A DNA stretch of 64,000 bases from Candidatus Margulisiibacteriota bacterium (GCA_041661965.1 JBAZTH010000002.1:124001-188000); one strand, 5' to 3'. Shown: positions 43,217 through 52,591, counted from the first letter of the stretch. The notes: generated by a model from the sequence alone, not told the origin. Translations and numbers: made by a program.

Positions 43217-44995
43217 ATGACAAAACATAAAGTGTTGGCTAAATGGGTCAAAGAATGCGCCGATCTCTGTAGGCCGGACCGGATCGTTTGGATTGACGGT
43301 TCCGAAGCCGAAAAAGAACGGCTGGAGAAAGAAGCGACCAAAACCGGCGAATTGATCAAATTGAACCGGAAGAGGCTTCCTGGCTGTTTTTACCACCGTA
43401 CCGCCAAGAACGATGTCGCCCGGACCGAACACCTAACTTTTATCTGCACTCCGACCAAGGAAGAGGCCGGACCAACCAATAACTGGATGTCGCCCAAGGA
43501 CGCTTATAAAAAAGCCGGCGAATACTTTAAGGATTCCATGCGAGGCCGGACGATGTACGTCGTTCCCTTCTCTATGGGACCGGTCGGTTCCCCCTTCAGC
43601 AAGGTCGGGGTCGAACTGACCGACAGCATTTACGTCGTCCTGAATATGCGGATCATGACCCGGATGGGGAAAGCGGTCCTCGATTTCCTGGAAAAGACCA
43701 ACGGTGATTTTACCCGCTGCTTACATGGTAAAGCCGAGCTCGATATCAACAAGCGATTGATCCTCCACTTCCCACAGGACAACACTATTTGGAGCGTCGG
43801 CTCCGGTTACGGCGGCAACGTCCTGCTCGGGAAAAAGTGCCTCTCGCTTCGGATCGGCAGCTACCTGGGCGAAAAAGAAGGCTGGATGGCCGAACATATG
43901 CTGATCATGGGAGTGGAAGATCCCTCCGGCCGGATCGACTACATCGCCGCCGCTTTCCCGAGCGCCTGCGGCAAAACCAACCTGGCGATGCTCATTCCGC
44001 CGCAAGGCTTGAAACGCAAAGGGTACCGGATCTGGACGGTCGGCGACGATATCGCCTGGATGCGGATCGATACCGACGGCCAACTCTGGGCGGTCAATCC
44101 GGAATACGGGCTTTTTGGCGTCGCGCCGGGGACCAATACCAAAACCAATCCGAACTTGATGTCGGCTATCCAGAAAAACACTATCTACACCAATGTTCTC
44201 CTGCGCAAGGACAAGACCGTTTGGTGGGAAGGCGGCGACGGACCGGTCCCGACCGACGGCTACGACTGGCAAGGCCATAAATGGAAACCGGGCCAGATCG
44301 ACGAGAATCGGGAACCAGTCCTGGGCGCTCACCCTAACGCCCGCTTCACCGTTCCGACCCAGAACGTTTCTTCGATCAGCAACCGGATGGAACACCACCA
44401 CGGTGTGCCAATTGCCGCGATCATCTTCGGCGGCCGCCGCAACCGGCTAGCCCCCCTGGTTTATGAATCTTTCAATTGGCAACACGGGGTTTTCGTCGGC
44501 GCGACTATGGCTTCCGAGCGGACCGCCGCCCAGGTCGGCAAGATCGGCGAAGTCCGCCGCGACCCGATGGCGATGCTCCCTTTCTGCGGCTACAACATGA
44601 GCGACTATTTCCGTCATTGGCTGGAGATGGGTAAAAAGATGACCACGCCACCGAAGATTTTCCACGTCAACTGGTTCCGCAAAGACGAAAAAGGGGCTTT
44701 CCTCTGGCCTGGTTACGGCGAGAACCTCCGGGTGCTGGAATGGATCATCAGCCGCTGTCGCGAAGAGATCGATGCCGAAAAGACCCCGATCGGCCACATT
44801 CCGCACGAAAACGACATCGACATGACCGGCTTGCGGATCCCGCGGGAGAATATGCATAAACTGCTCAACATCAACGAGAAAGATTGGCAGGCCGAAGCGG
44901 CCAGTCTGGACGATTTCTTGGCCTCCTTTGGCAAGAAGCTGCCGAAAGAATTGCGCAAGGAATTAACCGCTTTGAAGAAAAGACTAAGTAAGTAA
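43217..44995 (+). CDS. pckG: phosphoenolpyruvate carboxykinase (GTP)
   Basis: Interconverts oxaloacetate plus GTP with phosphoenolpyruvate plus CO2. The GTP-type P-loop FPSACGKTNLAML is near residue 250; the conserved RTEHLTFICTP (N-terminal) and FNWQHGVFVGA segments also fit the GTP family rather than the ATP family. At 592 residues it is normal. Transcribed alone, followed by a strong bidirectional terminator. Confidence 0.97.
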   Translation: MTKHKVLAKWVKECADLCRPDRIVWIDGSEAEKERLEKEATKTGELIKLNRKRLPGCFYHRTAKNDVARTEHLTFICTPTKEEAGPTNNWMSPKDAYKKAGEYFKDSMRGRTMYVVPFSMGPVGSPFSKVGVELTDSIYVVLNMRIMTRMGKAVLDFLEKTNGDFTRCLHGKAELDINKRLILHFPQDNTIWSVGSGYGGNVLLGKKCLSLRIGSYLGEKEGWMAEHMLIMGVEDPSGRIDYIAAAFPSACGKTNLAMLIPPQGLKRKGYRIWTVGDDIAWMRIDTDGQLWAVNPEYGLFGVAPGTNTKTNPNLMSAIQKNTIYTNVLLRKDKTVWWEGGDGPVPTDGYDWQGHKWKPGQIDENREPVLGAHPNARFTVPTQNVSSISNRMEHHHGVPIAAIIFGGRRNRLAPLVYESFNWQHGVFVGATMASERTAAQVGKIGEVRRDPMAMLPFCGYNMSDYFRHWLEMGKKMTTPPKIFHVNWFRKDEKGAFLWPGYGENLRVLEWIISRCREEIDAEKTPIGHIPHENDIDMTGLRIPRENMHKLLNINEKDWQAEAASLDDFLASFGKKLPKELRKELTALKKRLSK

Positions 44996-45006
44996 TATCT
45001 CAAAAC

Positions 45007-45051
45007 AAAAAGGGAAACCTGCGACAAGATCGTCGCGGTTTCCCTTTTTTT
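45007..45051. terminator. bidirectional intrinsic terminator between pckG and the DtxR-family gene
   Basis: AAAGGGAAACC and GGTTTCCCTTT pair, extended by GCGAC/GTCGC around AAGAT, with T-run on the plus side and A-run on the other. It lies between convergent gene ends and can serve both. Confidence 0.9.
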
Positions 45052-45065
45052 AGCTTCTGTGTACT

Positions 45066-45542
45066 TTAGTTTTTGAAAATACCGAAGAACCGTCCGAGCC
45101 CGGCCTTCTGCCTGCTATCGATCACTTCGACCGGCACTTTCATCTCTTCACTTTCGGCGGCGCGGTGGACCCGGAAAGAACCGGACTGCATCCGCATTTT
45201 TTCCAGCGACTGCTGGCTGAAACCGAAGCCGATCCGGGCGGCATCTTCGCGGGCGGTCTGCTCGTCAACTTTCAGAACGTTGTGCAGAAAATTCATGATG
45301 ATCTGGTTGCGCTCGGCAATCTCGGAGCCGAGCTCGCGACCCCGCTTGGTCAGGGTCACGGTCCCGTACTTTTCATGCGAGATCAGCTTGGAGGTTTTGA
45401 GTTTGGCCAAAGCTTCGGTCACGCTGGGCATTTTGATGCCGAGCCGGGCGGCAATATCCTTGATCCTGGCGCCGCCATTTTCCGTTTCGAGAGCAAGAAT
45501 GGTTTCCAGATAGTTCTCCATGTTCGCCGATAGTTTTTTCAT
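45066..45542 (-). CDS. DtxR/MntR-family transcriptional regulator with degenerate metal sites
   Basis: I start at the ATG at 45542 (MKKLSANMENYLETI), behind AGGAGGCGGGTC, giving 158 residues. The N-terminal winged helix (about 10-75, RIKDIAARLGIKMPSVTEALAKLK) is a good DtxR/MntR match, followed by the helical dimerisation domain. Compared by eye with Bacillus MntR, the metal ligands are mostly lost: Asp8 is Asn (MENYLE), His77 is Asn (RNQII), and the E-G-I-E-H stretch reads A-R-I-G-F. The Glu11 equivalent remains. It may bind DNA without metal or sense something else. The promoter overlaps a palindrome that could be its own operator. Confidence 0.85.
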   Translation of the reverse strand: MKKLSANMENYLETILALETENGGARIKDIAARLGIKMPSVTEALAKLKTSKLISHEKYGTVTLTKRGRELGSEIAERNQIIMNFLHNVLKVDEQTAREDAARIGFGFSQQSLEKMRMQSGSFRVHRAAESEEMKVPVEVIDSRQKAGLGRFFGIFKN

Positions 45543-45594
45543 GACCCGCCTCCTGTTTAGGCCCCCCAAATTCACGGTCTTTTTTGGGGCCCAG

Positions 45595-45632
45595 ATTATG
45601 CGCATAATAAACTCTGCCGGCAAAAATTGCAA
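45595..45632 (-). promoter_or_regulatory. promoter and palindromic operator candidate of the DtxR-family gene
   Basis: Minus strand: TTGCAA (45627-45632), 17 bp, TATTAT (45604-45609). A perfect 14-bp palindrome ATTATGCGCATAAT (45595-45608) covers the -10, a natural position for autorepression. Confidence 0.6.
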
Positions 45633-45727
45633 GAGGTTTTTTTACGGCTTAGGAAATCCTTACCCGGCAAGTTAGGCTGGCAGTGGCGCGGGAGGAAATG
45701 CTATGATTCCCGGTGGAGGGATCAACC

Positions 45728-46381
45728 ATGAAAAACTTGCTGACCGTCTTATTACTCGGTTCTTTTTGCCTGGCAACCGCCGCGTGGGGAGATGACCAAC
45801 GCCTCGAAGTCAAAACCAATCTCAAGGCCAAAGGAAAAAGGATCCGCGTTCTGGTAGACAAAGGGCCGGCCTGGACCCATAAATACGGGTTTTTCTTTGT
45901 CGGGTTCGATCTCGGCCCGCAGGTTGCGATCTGGACCGAGGACACTTACGGCAATTACATCGAAACCCTTTATACCACCAAGTACCATGACGGACGGATG
46001 GAGGTCCTCCCCTACTGGTCGCATCGGACCGACCCGAAACATCCCGAACTGGTCGACGCCGTGACCGGCGCGACCCCCAAGACCGATTGGCTCTTAACTT
46101 CCCGGCTTAATAAGGAACAAGACACAATCATAGTCAAAGCGGAGCTGAATAATTCTTTCGATTACAACGAGTTCTTCACCAAAGACAATTCCGGGGTCAA
46201 CGGCCAGCCGTCGGTCGTTTATTCGACCACCGTCGACATCTACAACCGGGAAAACCCTTACGTCATGAAACTGATCGGCAGCGGCAGTCCGAACGGCAGC
46301 GACGGGGCGCTTTCCGCCGAAGTCAACAAACTAACGACCGCCAAGGAGATCGCCAAGAAGATCACGGTTGAGATGTATTAA
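45728..46381 (+). CDS. exported protein, DUF2271-like
   Basis: The ATG at 45728 follows GGAGGG and opens a signal peptide (MKNLLTVLLLGSFCLATAAWG). The mature protein has features like those of DUF2271 periplasmic proteins: IWTEDTYGNYIETLYTT, DAVTGATPKTDWLL, ELNNSFDYNEFF and a C-terminal LTTAKEIAKKITVEMY. I am not certain of the family. No catalytic motif is recognised. It stands alone between the DtxR-family gene and an orphan gene. Confidence 0.75.
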   Translation: MKNLLTVLLLGSFCLATAAWGDDQRLEVKTNLKAKGKRIRVLVDKGPAWTHKYGFFFVGFDLGPQVAIWTEDTYGNYIETLYTTKYHDGRMEVLPYWSHRTDPKHPELVDAVTGATPKTDWLLTSRLNKEQDTIIVKAELNNSFDYNEFFTKDNSGVNGQPSVVYSTTVDIYNRENPYVMKLIGSGSPNGSDGALSAEVNKLTTAKEIAKKITVEMY

Positions 46382-46438
46382 GCGAGCTACGAATTAGCGG
46401 CCAAGCTTCTTTAGACCGGCGGGCATTTAAATAAAGTG

Positions 46439-46466
46439 AAATATTCATTTATTTGCAAAGATAATT
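46439..46466 (+). promoter_or_regulatory. sigma-28-like promoter (AAATAT-N14-AGATAATT)
   Basis: AAATAT (46439-46444, context GTGAAATAT) and AGATAATT (46459-46466), 14 bp apart. The -10 ends six bases before the ATG of the 544-aa gene, so a leaderless message is predicted. GTGAAAT and ATTTCAC flank the site as a 7-bp inverted repeat. Confidence 0.5.
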
Positions 46467-46472
46467 TCACAT

Positions 46473-48107
46473 ATGAGCACAGCTGCGCCTATAGGCGACT
46501 TTTGCCGTTTTAGCGCCACTCTTCGTCGGTTTTTAAGAACGGATAATCCGGGAGCGGCTTTATCCTCTGCCCACCCGATCACGCAAGCCGGACAATTAAA
46601 ACTGCAGGTCAAGTTGGGCAACGGAGCGATCATGAAGCCGATTTGCGGATTAAGAGACTATCCCCGGCTTCACCTTCAGATATCCGAAGAACGGCTTGAA
46701 AACGGCGACGGCATTAAACTCCTTCGCGCCTGGGCATTGCGCAGAGAGGTCGGCGATAACTCCAAGGCCAGGCTTACTTATGCCCTCGCCTACCAGTGGG
46801 CCGGTTCGGGCTGGCAGATACTATCAGACCCGTATCCTCTGGCCGGCGCCAAAGATGTCCAGATCTCACGGTATAATTTGCGACGAACAGAAGAAGCCTT
46901 GCTTGTCGGAACGGGAGAGGCTCCATTTTATCGCTGGTGGTCGGTTTATCACAATCAAAAAAACAGAAAATCTTATATTTATTACAGTTGCTGTTTTGAA
47001 GATAACACGGTTAAGCGCCTGGAGATCAGCGGATTTAACGGCCATGCCCGGGTCATTTCAAGAATTGCGGAAGAAGACACGCTGCTCGTCGCATATTTTT
47101 ATCAAACCCGGGCTGACGCGGAGGCTTCCACTGGCTGCATTAAAAAGGTCGCCCTGTCAGAAAAGAATCCGGTCGGCCCGGAAGACTTCACCGCCCCCAG
47201 ATGGCTCCCGTTAAGAAAACCAAGGATCTTGGAAACAAGCAATTCGGCCTACTGCCAATCCATAAGACTACGAACCGAAATAATTGAGGGCTTTTTACAT
47301 GCCAAGGCCGAGGATGGCGCTTTTTTAGATATCGATCCGCGCAAAGTGGATAAGACGGGGAGAATATCTTTCTTCCTTGACGGGAATGACATCAACATCC
47401 CCGGTCACGAAAATTTTATAGGGAAATTTTTGTTCGGCAGGATAAAAGTCATAGAGGGAGAAAAAAGAGTTTATTTTTGGCCTTCAAAAGAAGGGAGAGC
47501 GTTCAACCATCCCGCCATAGTCGCTGACGGCCACATCCTGGCCCGAAAAAACGCGCTGACCGGCGTTTGGGAAATCGTTCCCACTACCGTGGATACCGCC
47601 ACGCTCCAAAAAAACAGGGCCGCCAGAGCGTATTCCAGATACTTGCTGGGGTCGGACAATCCCAGACCTTACGAGAGCTTTTGGCCGGTCAGAAAAAGAA
47701 TGGCGGACGGAAAAGAAGCGGCTATAATCCATCGGTCGATCGAAAACCGCAAAGTTTTAATTCCCGTTCCGATAACTCTCCTGCCATGTGAAAACGGATT
47801 ATACTCGATTACTCGAACCCTCAAGGGAGGATTTAAGTTTGTCGAATTCTGGAAAGATAAATCGGCTTATAATCGGCATGAAAAGCCGGTCAACACCAGG
47901 ATAATCGCCTACAAGGACCAAACCGCCGGCAAGTGGCGCTCCTGTTGCGTCGCGCTCAACCCGATAAGCATCGCCAGATTCATAGGAGAGACCCATGCCC
48001 CCGAGGGAAACATTAAGGCGCTACTCGAAGACGAATATTTTTATCGCGACAAGTTTGTGTATTATCTTGACGCAATAAGAAAGATACTAAGGTCGCTTGG
48101 CTGGTAA
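46473..48107 (+). CDS. hypothetical protein, 544 aa, orphan
   Basis: No family recognised. No signal peptide or membrane helix. It is rich in beta-type aromatic patterns (YRWWSVYHNQ, KSYIYYSCCFEDN, RVYFWPSKEG, GGFKFVEFWKD), suggesting a multi-sheet or propeller-like protein. Base composition is close to neighbours. The start lacks a ribosome site and lies six bases from a sigma-28-like -10, so it groups with the orphan regulon. Confidence 0.7.
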   Translation: MSTAAPIGDFCRFSATLRRFLRTDNPGAALSSAHPITQAGQLKLQVKLGNGAIMKPICGLRDYPRLHLQISEERLENGDGIKLLRAWALRREVGDNSKARLTYALAYQWAGSGWQILSDPYPLAGAKDVQISRYNLRRTEEALLVGTGEAPFYRWWSVYHNQKNRKSYIYYSCCFEDNTVKRLEISGFNGHARVISRIAEEDTLLVAYFYQTRADAEASTGCIKKVALSEKNPVGPEDFTAPRWLPLRKPRILETSNSAYCQSIRLRTEIIEGFLHAKAEDGAFLDIDPRKVDKTGRISFFLDGNDINIPGHENFIGKFLFGRIKVIEGEKRVYFWPSKEGRAFNHPAIVADGHILARKNALTGVWEIVPTTVDTATLQKNRAARAYSRYLLGSDNPRPYESFWPVRKRMADGKEAAIIHRSIENRKVLIPVPITLLPCENGLYSITRTLKGGFKFVEFWKDKSAYNRHEKPVNTRIIAYKDQTAGKWRSCCVALNPISIARFIGETHAPEGNIKALLEDEYFYRDKFVYYLDAIRKILRSLGW

Positions 48108-48147
48108 TAAAGTTAATAGCCGCATATAACAATTTCAGGCGCGCACG

Positions 48148-49437
48148 CTACGCGTCGGCCGCCAAAAGACTAGCCCTTAACGCTTTAGTCAATTTCAGAT
48201 TGCCAGAAGTTTCTAATGCTTCCAACGTTTGCCGGATATAATCTTGATCTCGCCTCTTCAAAATGCCCAGTGCTTTAGCAATATCTTTATCGCCATATTC
48301 CTGGTGAGACACTTCTGGTGAGACTACATAGCTAACTTGATGCCAAGCGCATGACACATTATATTCATCATATTCTGTTTCTTCCCTCGTCCCTGTTTCT
48401 TCTGCTTTATCCACCACTTTCTTGGATTTCGGTATTACCACCTCGCACGACAAAATTCGCGCTAACGCTCTAGCGGTAGTTTTGGAATGCATCGCCAATT
48501 TTTCCAGAATTTCCCCATCACCCTGACAAGGGCTCGCAGCAGTAATTGTCGCTACAATTGTATCCATCTTCCCTGAAAACAAAGGATCATTTATTTGCGC
48601 TAAGGCGGTGGCTCGAACTTTGAGTTGCGTTTTTCCCCTAGCATTGGCTAAGACTCTCTCTAATGTTTTTTCTTGCCGCTGACTAAGTTGACGCCCGTTG
48701 CTCGCCTCAAATACCGCCTTATAATCTCCATTAAAACGGGCTAACTGATAAAGCCGCGTTGGAGCCCAAACCATTAATCTTCCCAAAGTTTCAAGTAAAT
48801 AGACCGAACAGCCAACCACCCCACCAGCTATGGCAGCGCCGCCCATAAATATTACCGGATGGTCATTACAAAATGACTGGTCAAATAAGGAGACATGATG
48901 TTCAAGCTGGCTAACGGCCAAAGTATTAAGAAATCCGACAAAACCTGTTATCAAAGCACCGACTCCTCCCCAAGCGATGGCATGTTCAAGCTTAAAATCA
49001 AAGTTAACCCGGAGAATGTCTTCCTTTAAATTTTTCCAGGTAACCGGGAACTTTAGCTCTCCCCCATCAGTGCCCCTTACGGCAATTCCCTGCTCTGACA
49101 ACTTGCTCCCCCAAATATGCAGTGGTTGTTTCAGCAAAGCTCTAAAAGTGCTCTTTAACGTTCCCGCATCAACTGGGCCATCAAGCGTTAGCTCGCCAAG
49201 AGAACCTTCGAGCCTTTGCCCCAGCCGGCCAGAGCCCTTAACCGTCGACCAATTTTGGGTCCGCTCGTTAAAATAAGTTAAAACTCCCCGCTCCGCCTTG
49301 ACCTTCACCTTTTGTTCCTGCGATATAGCCGCCAAGGACCTGGCTACCCGACTAAGACCCATGGTCGGCGTTAATCTGTTCTTGCTCCGAACCGCCCAAC
49401 TTAATTCCCCTTTTAAACTCACCGTTGCAATTGACAT
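48148..49437 (-). CDS. hypothetical membrane protein, 429 aa, orphan
   Basis: No family recognised. Two hydrophobic segments lie at about residues 150-172 (AIAWGGVGALITGFVGFLN) and 192-215 (VIFMGGAAIAGGVVGCSVYLL), with soluble domains on both sides. The C-terminal half has helical repeat-like patterns (LARILS, AKALGILKRRDQDYIRQTLEALE). GAGGAG precedes the ATG. The leader contains a GCCTG/CAGGC hairpin, and a variant of the sigma-28-like promoter with 15-bp spacing lies about 60 bases upstream. Confidence 0.7.
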   Translation of the reverse strand: MSIATVSLKGELSWAVRSKNRLTPTMGLSRVARSLAAISQEQKVKVKAERGVLTYFNERTQNWSTVKGSGRLGQRLEGSLGELTLDGPVDAGTLKSTFRALLKQPLHIWGSKLSEQGIAVRGTDGGELKFPVTWKNLKEDILRVNFDFKLEHAIAWGGVGALITGFVGFLNTLAVSQLEHHVSLFDQSFCNDHPVIFMGGAAIAGGVVGCSVYLLETLGRLMVWAPTRLYQLARFNGDYKAVFEASNGRQLSQRQEKTLERVLANARGKTQLKVRATALAQINDPLFSGKMDTIVATITAASPCQGDGEILEKLAMHSKTTARALARILSCEVVIPKSKKVVDKAEETGTREETEYDEYNVSCAWHQVSYVVSPEVSHQEYGDKDIAKALGILKRRDQDYIRQTLEALETSGNLKLTKALRASLLAADA

Positions 49438-49456
49438 GTTGATTTTCTCCTCTTGT

Positions 49457-49528
49457 GCCTGGCCGCTTTTGGCGGACTTTCAGGCTCCGGCTGACATCTC
49501 ATTGTCGACCTCCCCACGGTGATAATTT
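49457..49528 (-). promoter_or_regulatory. variant sigma-28-like promoter (N15) and leader hairpin of the 429-aa gene
   Basis: Minus strand: TGAAATTA (AAATTA at 49523-49528), 15 bp, CGACAATG (49500-49507). In the leader, GCCTG (49481-49485) pairs with CAGGC (49457-49461), enclosing CCGC (49472-49475) and GCGG (49463-49466). The spacing differs by one from the other sites, so confidence is lower. Confidence 0.35.
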
Positions 49529-49581
49529 CACGTAGTTTTTCTGGGGGAAAGGAGAAGGGATCGTCCGCCTTGGTGAAAACC

Positions 49582-49610
49582 AAAAAAAAGGCCACGCTTA
49601 GCGTGACCTT
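49582..49610 (-). terminator. intrinsic terminator downstream of tRNA-fMet
   Basis: Minus strand: AAGGTCACGC pairs with GCGTGGCCTT around a TA loop, followed by eight T's. It lies 13 bases beyond the tRNA 3' end. Confidence 0.85.
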
Positions 49611-49622
49611 ATTAATTTAAAC

Positions 49623-49696
<74 letters not shown>

Positions 49697-49718
49697 ATAA
49701 ACACCTAATGAGAAATCT

Positions 49719-49802
49719 GCTGTCCCGATGCCCCGACGCTTCGGTCGGGGATCGGGATCCCGACTTTCGCTTTCAGCGAAACGTCGGGACTCTACCCCGC
49801 GA
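49719..49802 (-). repeat. tRNA-fMet 5' fragment interrupted in the D-loop by two hairpin palindromes
   Basis: The word ctctaccccgcga (49790-49802) duplicates the 5' end of the adjacent tRNA-fMet, and gctg (49719-49722) matches the bases that follow it in the tRNA. Between them lie 67 bp (49723-49789) made of two tandem hairpins, each bounded by TCCCGA...TCGGGA. The insertion is exactly between the bases giving GTAGAG and CAGC in the D-loop. Confidence 0.7.
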
Positions 49803-49815
49803 CACTTGATTCTGG

Positions 49816-49821
49816 TATAAT
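49816..49821 (+). promoter_or_regulatory. extended -10 of a leaderless-type rpoN promoter
   Basis: TGGTATAAT with the hexamer ending six bases before the rpoN ATG. No convincing -35 at 17 bp. Same geometry as metG and argF. Confidence 0.6.
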
Positions 49822-49827
49822 TTTAGC

Positions 49828-51174
49828 ATGATAAACCTGCAGCTGCAAGCCGACGTCAGAACAACGCTTGAGTTACTCCTTTCCCCCCGCATGCTACAAA
49901 TGCTTAAGATCCTCAATCTCCCCTATCTCGAGCTGATCGAACACATCAACAAAGAAGCGGAAGAGAATGTCATGCTCGAGGTCGAACGGCAGGATGAATA
50001 CCTGGAATTCCTCCGCTACCTGACTTCCGACGGCAAGATCAAGAAAGACGCCGACTTCAAGGAACTGCCGGGGTTGGAAAACTTCAGCCGCCAGGAAAAA
50101 ACCCTGGAACAGCACCTGCTCGATCAGCTGGAAATCGAGGACGCGGAAGAACTGCACAAGAATATCGCCAAAGAGCTGATCGGCCACCTCAACGACAACG
50201 GCTATATTGAGGACTATCCCCGCCGTCGGGAAGAATTAATGAAGCAATATGATGTTTCCCGTCCAACGGTCGATAAGGTCCTAAAACTTGTTCAGGGCTT
50301 TGAGCCCGAAGGGGTCGGCGCCCGCGACCTGAAAGAGTGCCTTAAGCTCCAGATCGCCGCCCACGATTTCGAGAATGAACAGCTGGAAACGCTCTTATAC
50401 GAGGCGGTCGACAAACACCTGGAAGATCTGGCCAATAAAAATTTCGCCGCCGTCGCCGCCGCGCTCGGGATCCCGGAGAGCGGCGCCGAAAACCTGGCCC
50501 AGTTCATCAAAGAAAACCTTAACCCCTACCCCGGCGCGACCTTTGGGAATGAGATCCGGCAGGTCATCCCCTCTTACGCGGTCGAGATCACCGACGAGGG
50601 AACGTTTAAGGTCATCAGCCTGGAAGAGCGCTACGGCCCGAGCATGCAAATCTCCCGCCAATACCTGAAAATGCTCGACGATCCAAAAACCGACGCCCAG
50701 ACCAAGGCGTTCCTCCGGCAAAAGTTCCTGCGGGCCAAAAGCCTGATCGAAGATTTCGGCAAAAGAAGTGAAACTTTGAGCAAGATCGTTCGAAAGATTG
50801 TTGAGAAGCAGGAAGTCTTTTTGCGCCGGGGGATCCTGTGGCTCATCCCCCTCTCGCAAAAAAGCCTGGCTGATGAGTTCGGCCTCCACCCCTCGACAAT
50901 CTCGCGGGCGGTGGCGGCAAAATATATTCAGACTCCGCAGGGCCTCTTCCAGCTGAAGTTTTTATGCCCGCGCGGCCCCAAAGGAATGACCGCCGCCCGG
51001 CTGAAAGCAATGCTGGCCGAGATCGTGGGGAGCGAAGATAAGACCGCGCCGCTGGCCGACCAGGAAATTACCCGCCTGATGAAGGAACGGGGGGCCAGGA
51101 TCGACCGGCGAACCGTCGCTTATTACAGAAAGGAATTGAAGATTGCTCCGGCAAGCGATCGGGTGAAAAAATGA
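49828..51174 (+). CDS. rpoN: RNA polymerase sigma-54 factor
   Basis: Sigma-54 directs polymerase to -24/-12 promoters. The Q/L-rich activator-interacting region I is at the N-terminus (SPRMLQMLKILNLPYLELIEH), the core-binding domain has GVGARDLKECLKLQI, and the C-terminal HTH (KSLADEFGLHPSTISRAV) is followed by the RpoN box (DRRTVAYYRKE, consensus ARRTVAKYRE). At 448 residues it is complete. It overlaps the downstream activator gene by four bases, so sigma and activator are made together. Confidence 0.96.
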   Translation: MINLQLQADVRTTLELLLSPRMLQMLKILNLPYLELIEHINKEAEENVMLEVERQDEYLEFLRYLTSDGKIKKDADFKELPGLENFSRQEKTLEQHLLDQLEIEDAEELHKNIAKELIGHLNDNGYIEDYPRRREELMKQYDVSRPTVDKVLKLVQGFEPEGVGARDLKECLKLQIAAHDFENEQLETLLYEAVDKHLEDLANKNFAAVAAALGIPESGAENLAQFIKENLNPYPGATFGNEIRQVIPSYAVEITDEGTFKVISLEERYGPSMQISRQYLKMLDDPKTDAQTKAFLRQKFLRAKSLIEDFGKRSETLSKIVRKIVEKQEVFLRRGILWLIPLSQKSLADEFGLHPSTISRAVAAKYIQTPQGLFQLKFLCPRGPKGMTAARLKAMLAEIVGSEDKTAPLADQEITRLMKERGARIDRRTVAYYRKELKIAPASDRVKK

Positions 51175-52517
51175 ACTCGAAGATACTGGTGGTTGACGAC
51201 GAAAAGAGCATGCGGGAATCGATGAAAATGCTGCTCGAAGGCCGCTACGAGCTGCACTTCGCCGCGTCCGGCCGCGACGCGATCGAGATCGTCAAAAAAC
51301 ACTCCATCGACCTGGTCCTTCTCGACATCCACCTCCCCGAGATCGACGGCATCGAAGTCCTCCGGATCATCAAGGGACTCGACGATTCGATCGAAGTGAT
51401 CATGATCACCGCGGTCGTCATGGTCGGCAAAGCGGTCGAAGCGATCCGCAGCGGCGCCTACGACTACATCACCAAACCTTTCGATATCCAAGCGCTCCAG
51501 GAACAGGTGGAAAAGGTCCTGGAAAAAAGGTCCCTGGCCAAGGAAAATTATTCCCTTCGCACGATCATCGGCAAAGACCATCAGTTTGAAAAGATCGTCG
51601 GCAGCAGCGAAAAGATCAAGGAAATTTTCGGCGTCATCGAAGACGTCGCCCAGAGCAACGCCACCATCATCATCACCGGCGAATCCGGCACCGGCAAAGA
51701 GCTGGTCGCCCGGGCGATCCATAACCGGAGTCCCCGCAAAGACAAGCTTTTTGTCGCCGTCAATTGCGCCGCCATCCCGGAAAACCTGCTGGAGTCCGAA
51801 CTTTTCGGCCATGAAGCGGGGTCGTTCACCGGCGCGGCGGAAAGACAGCTCGGCAAATTCGAGATCGCCAACGGCGGGACCATTTTTCTGGACGAGATCG
51901 GCAGTCTGCCGCTGGCCATGCAAGCCAAGCTCCTGCGCGCCATCCAGGAAAAAGAGATCGAACGGGTCGGCGGCCAAAAACCGATCCCGGTCGACGTCCG
52001 GCTCATCTCCGCCACCAATTCCGACCTGCGGGAAGAGATCAAGAACCGGAAGTTCCGCGAAGATCTGTATTACCGGCTCAACGTTATTCCGATCCATTTG
52101 CCGCCGCTCCGCGAACGCGAAGAAGACATTCCGCTCCTGGCCAACCATTTCTTGGCCAAATATAACCGTGAATTCGGCAAAAAGATCAGGGGGATCAAAA
52201 AAGAGGTTTTTCCTTTTCTTATTAACTACGACTGGCCGGGTAACGTTCGGGAATTAGAGAACCTGATCGAACGGCTCGTCGTTCTGACCAAAGAAGGGTA
52301 CATCGAAGCCAAGAAGCTCCCGCACGAGATCAAAGGCGAAGAAGGTTGCGAGACCGGCTACAATGAAACAACCCTTTCCCGGGCGGTCAAAAAGTTTGAG
52401 ATCGACTTCATTAAGCAGGCGCTGGAAAAAACCGGCGGCAAAAAAGGCCAGGCGGCCAAGATCCTTGGGATCCACCGCAATACGCTCCTCAACATTACCA
52501 AAAAACTGAAAATCTAA
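51171..52517 (+). CDS. sigma-54-dependent response regulator, NtrC/AtoC family
   Basis: Receiver domain (1-120) with phospho-acceptor Asp52; AAA+ domain with Walker A GESGTGKE, the sigma-54 contact loop GSFTGA and Walker B IFLDEIG; Arg finger region and C-terminal Fis-type HTH (GQAAKILGIHRNTLLNITKK). All catalytic motifs are intact, so it should activate sigma-54 promoters on phosphorylation. The cognate histidine kinase is not adjacent. A canonical sigma-54 promoter lies 75 bases after its stop, the likely target. Confidence 0.96.
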   Translation: MNSKILVVDDEKSMRESMKMLLEGRYELHFAASGRDAIEIVKKHSIDLVLLDIHLPEIDGIEVLRIIKGLDDSIEVIMITAVVMVGKAVEAIRSGAYDYITKPFDIQALQEQVEKVLEKRSLAKENYSLRTIIGKDHQFEKIVGSSEKIKEIFGVIEDVAQSNATIIITGESGTGKELVARAIHNRSPRKDKLFVAVNCAAIPENLLESELFGHEAGSFTGAAERQLGKFEIANGGTIFLDEIGSLPLAMQAKLLRAIQEKEIERVGGQKPIPVDVRLISATNSDLREEIKNRKFREDLYYRLNVIPIHLPPLREREEDIPLLANHFLAKYNREFGKKIRGIKKEVFPFLINYDWPGNVRELENLIERLVVLTKEGYIEAKKLPHEIKGEEGCETGYNETTLSRAVKKFEIDFIKQALEKTGGKKGQAAKILGIHRNTLLNITKKLKI

Positions 52518-52591
52518 TCGTTCTTGTGCATCGTCTCAATATTACGCCCACTATCTTGGGCAATTTCCCGCCCCTCAAATAAAATCAAGCG

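Noticed and set aside
49719..49802. Possible second tRNA-fMet gene
   Set aside because: Only the first 13 bases and a few D-loop bases match; the rest is palindromic insert, so no cloverleaf is possible.
51123..52148. Minus-strand 341-codon open frame
   Set aside because: Antisense to the intact NtrC-type gene and extremely Asp/Phe-rich, a shadow frame.
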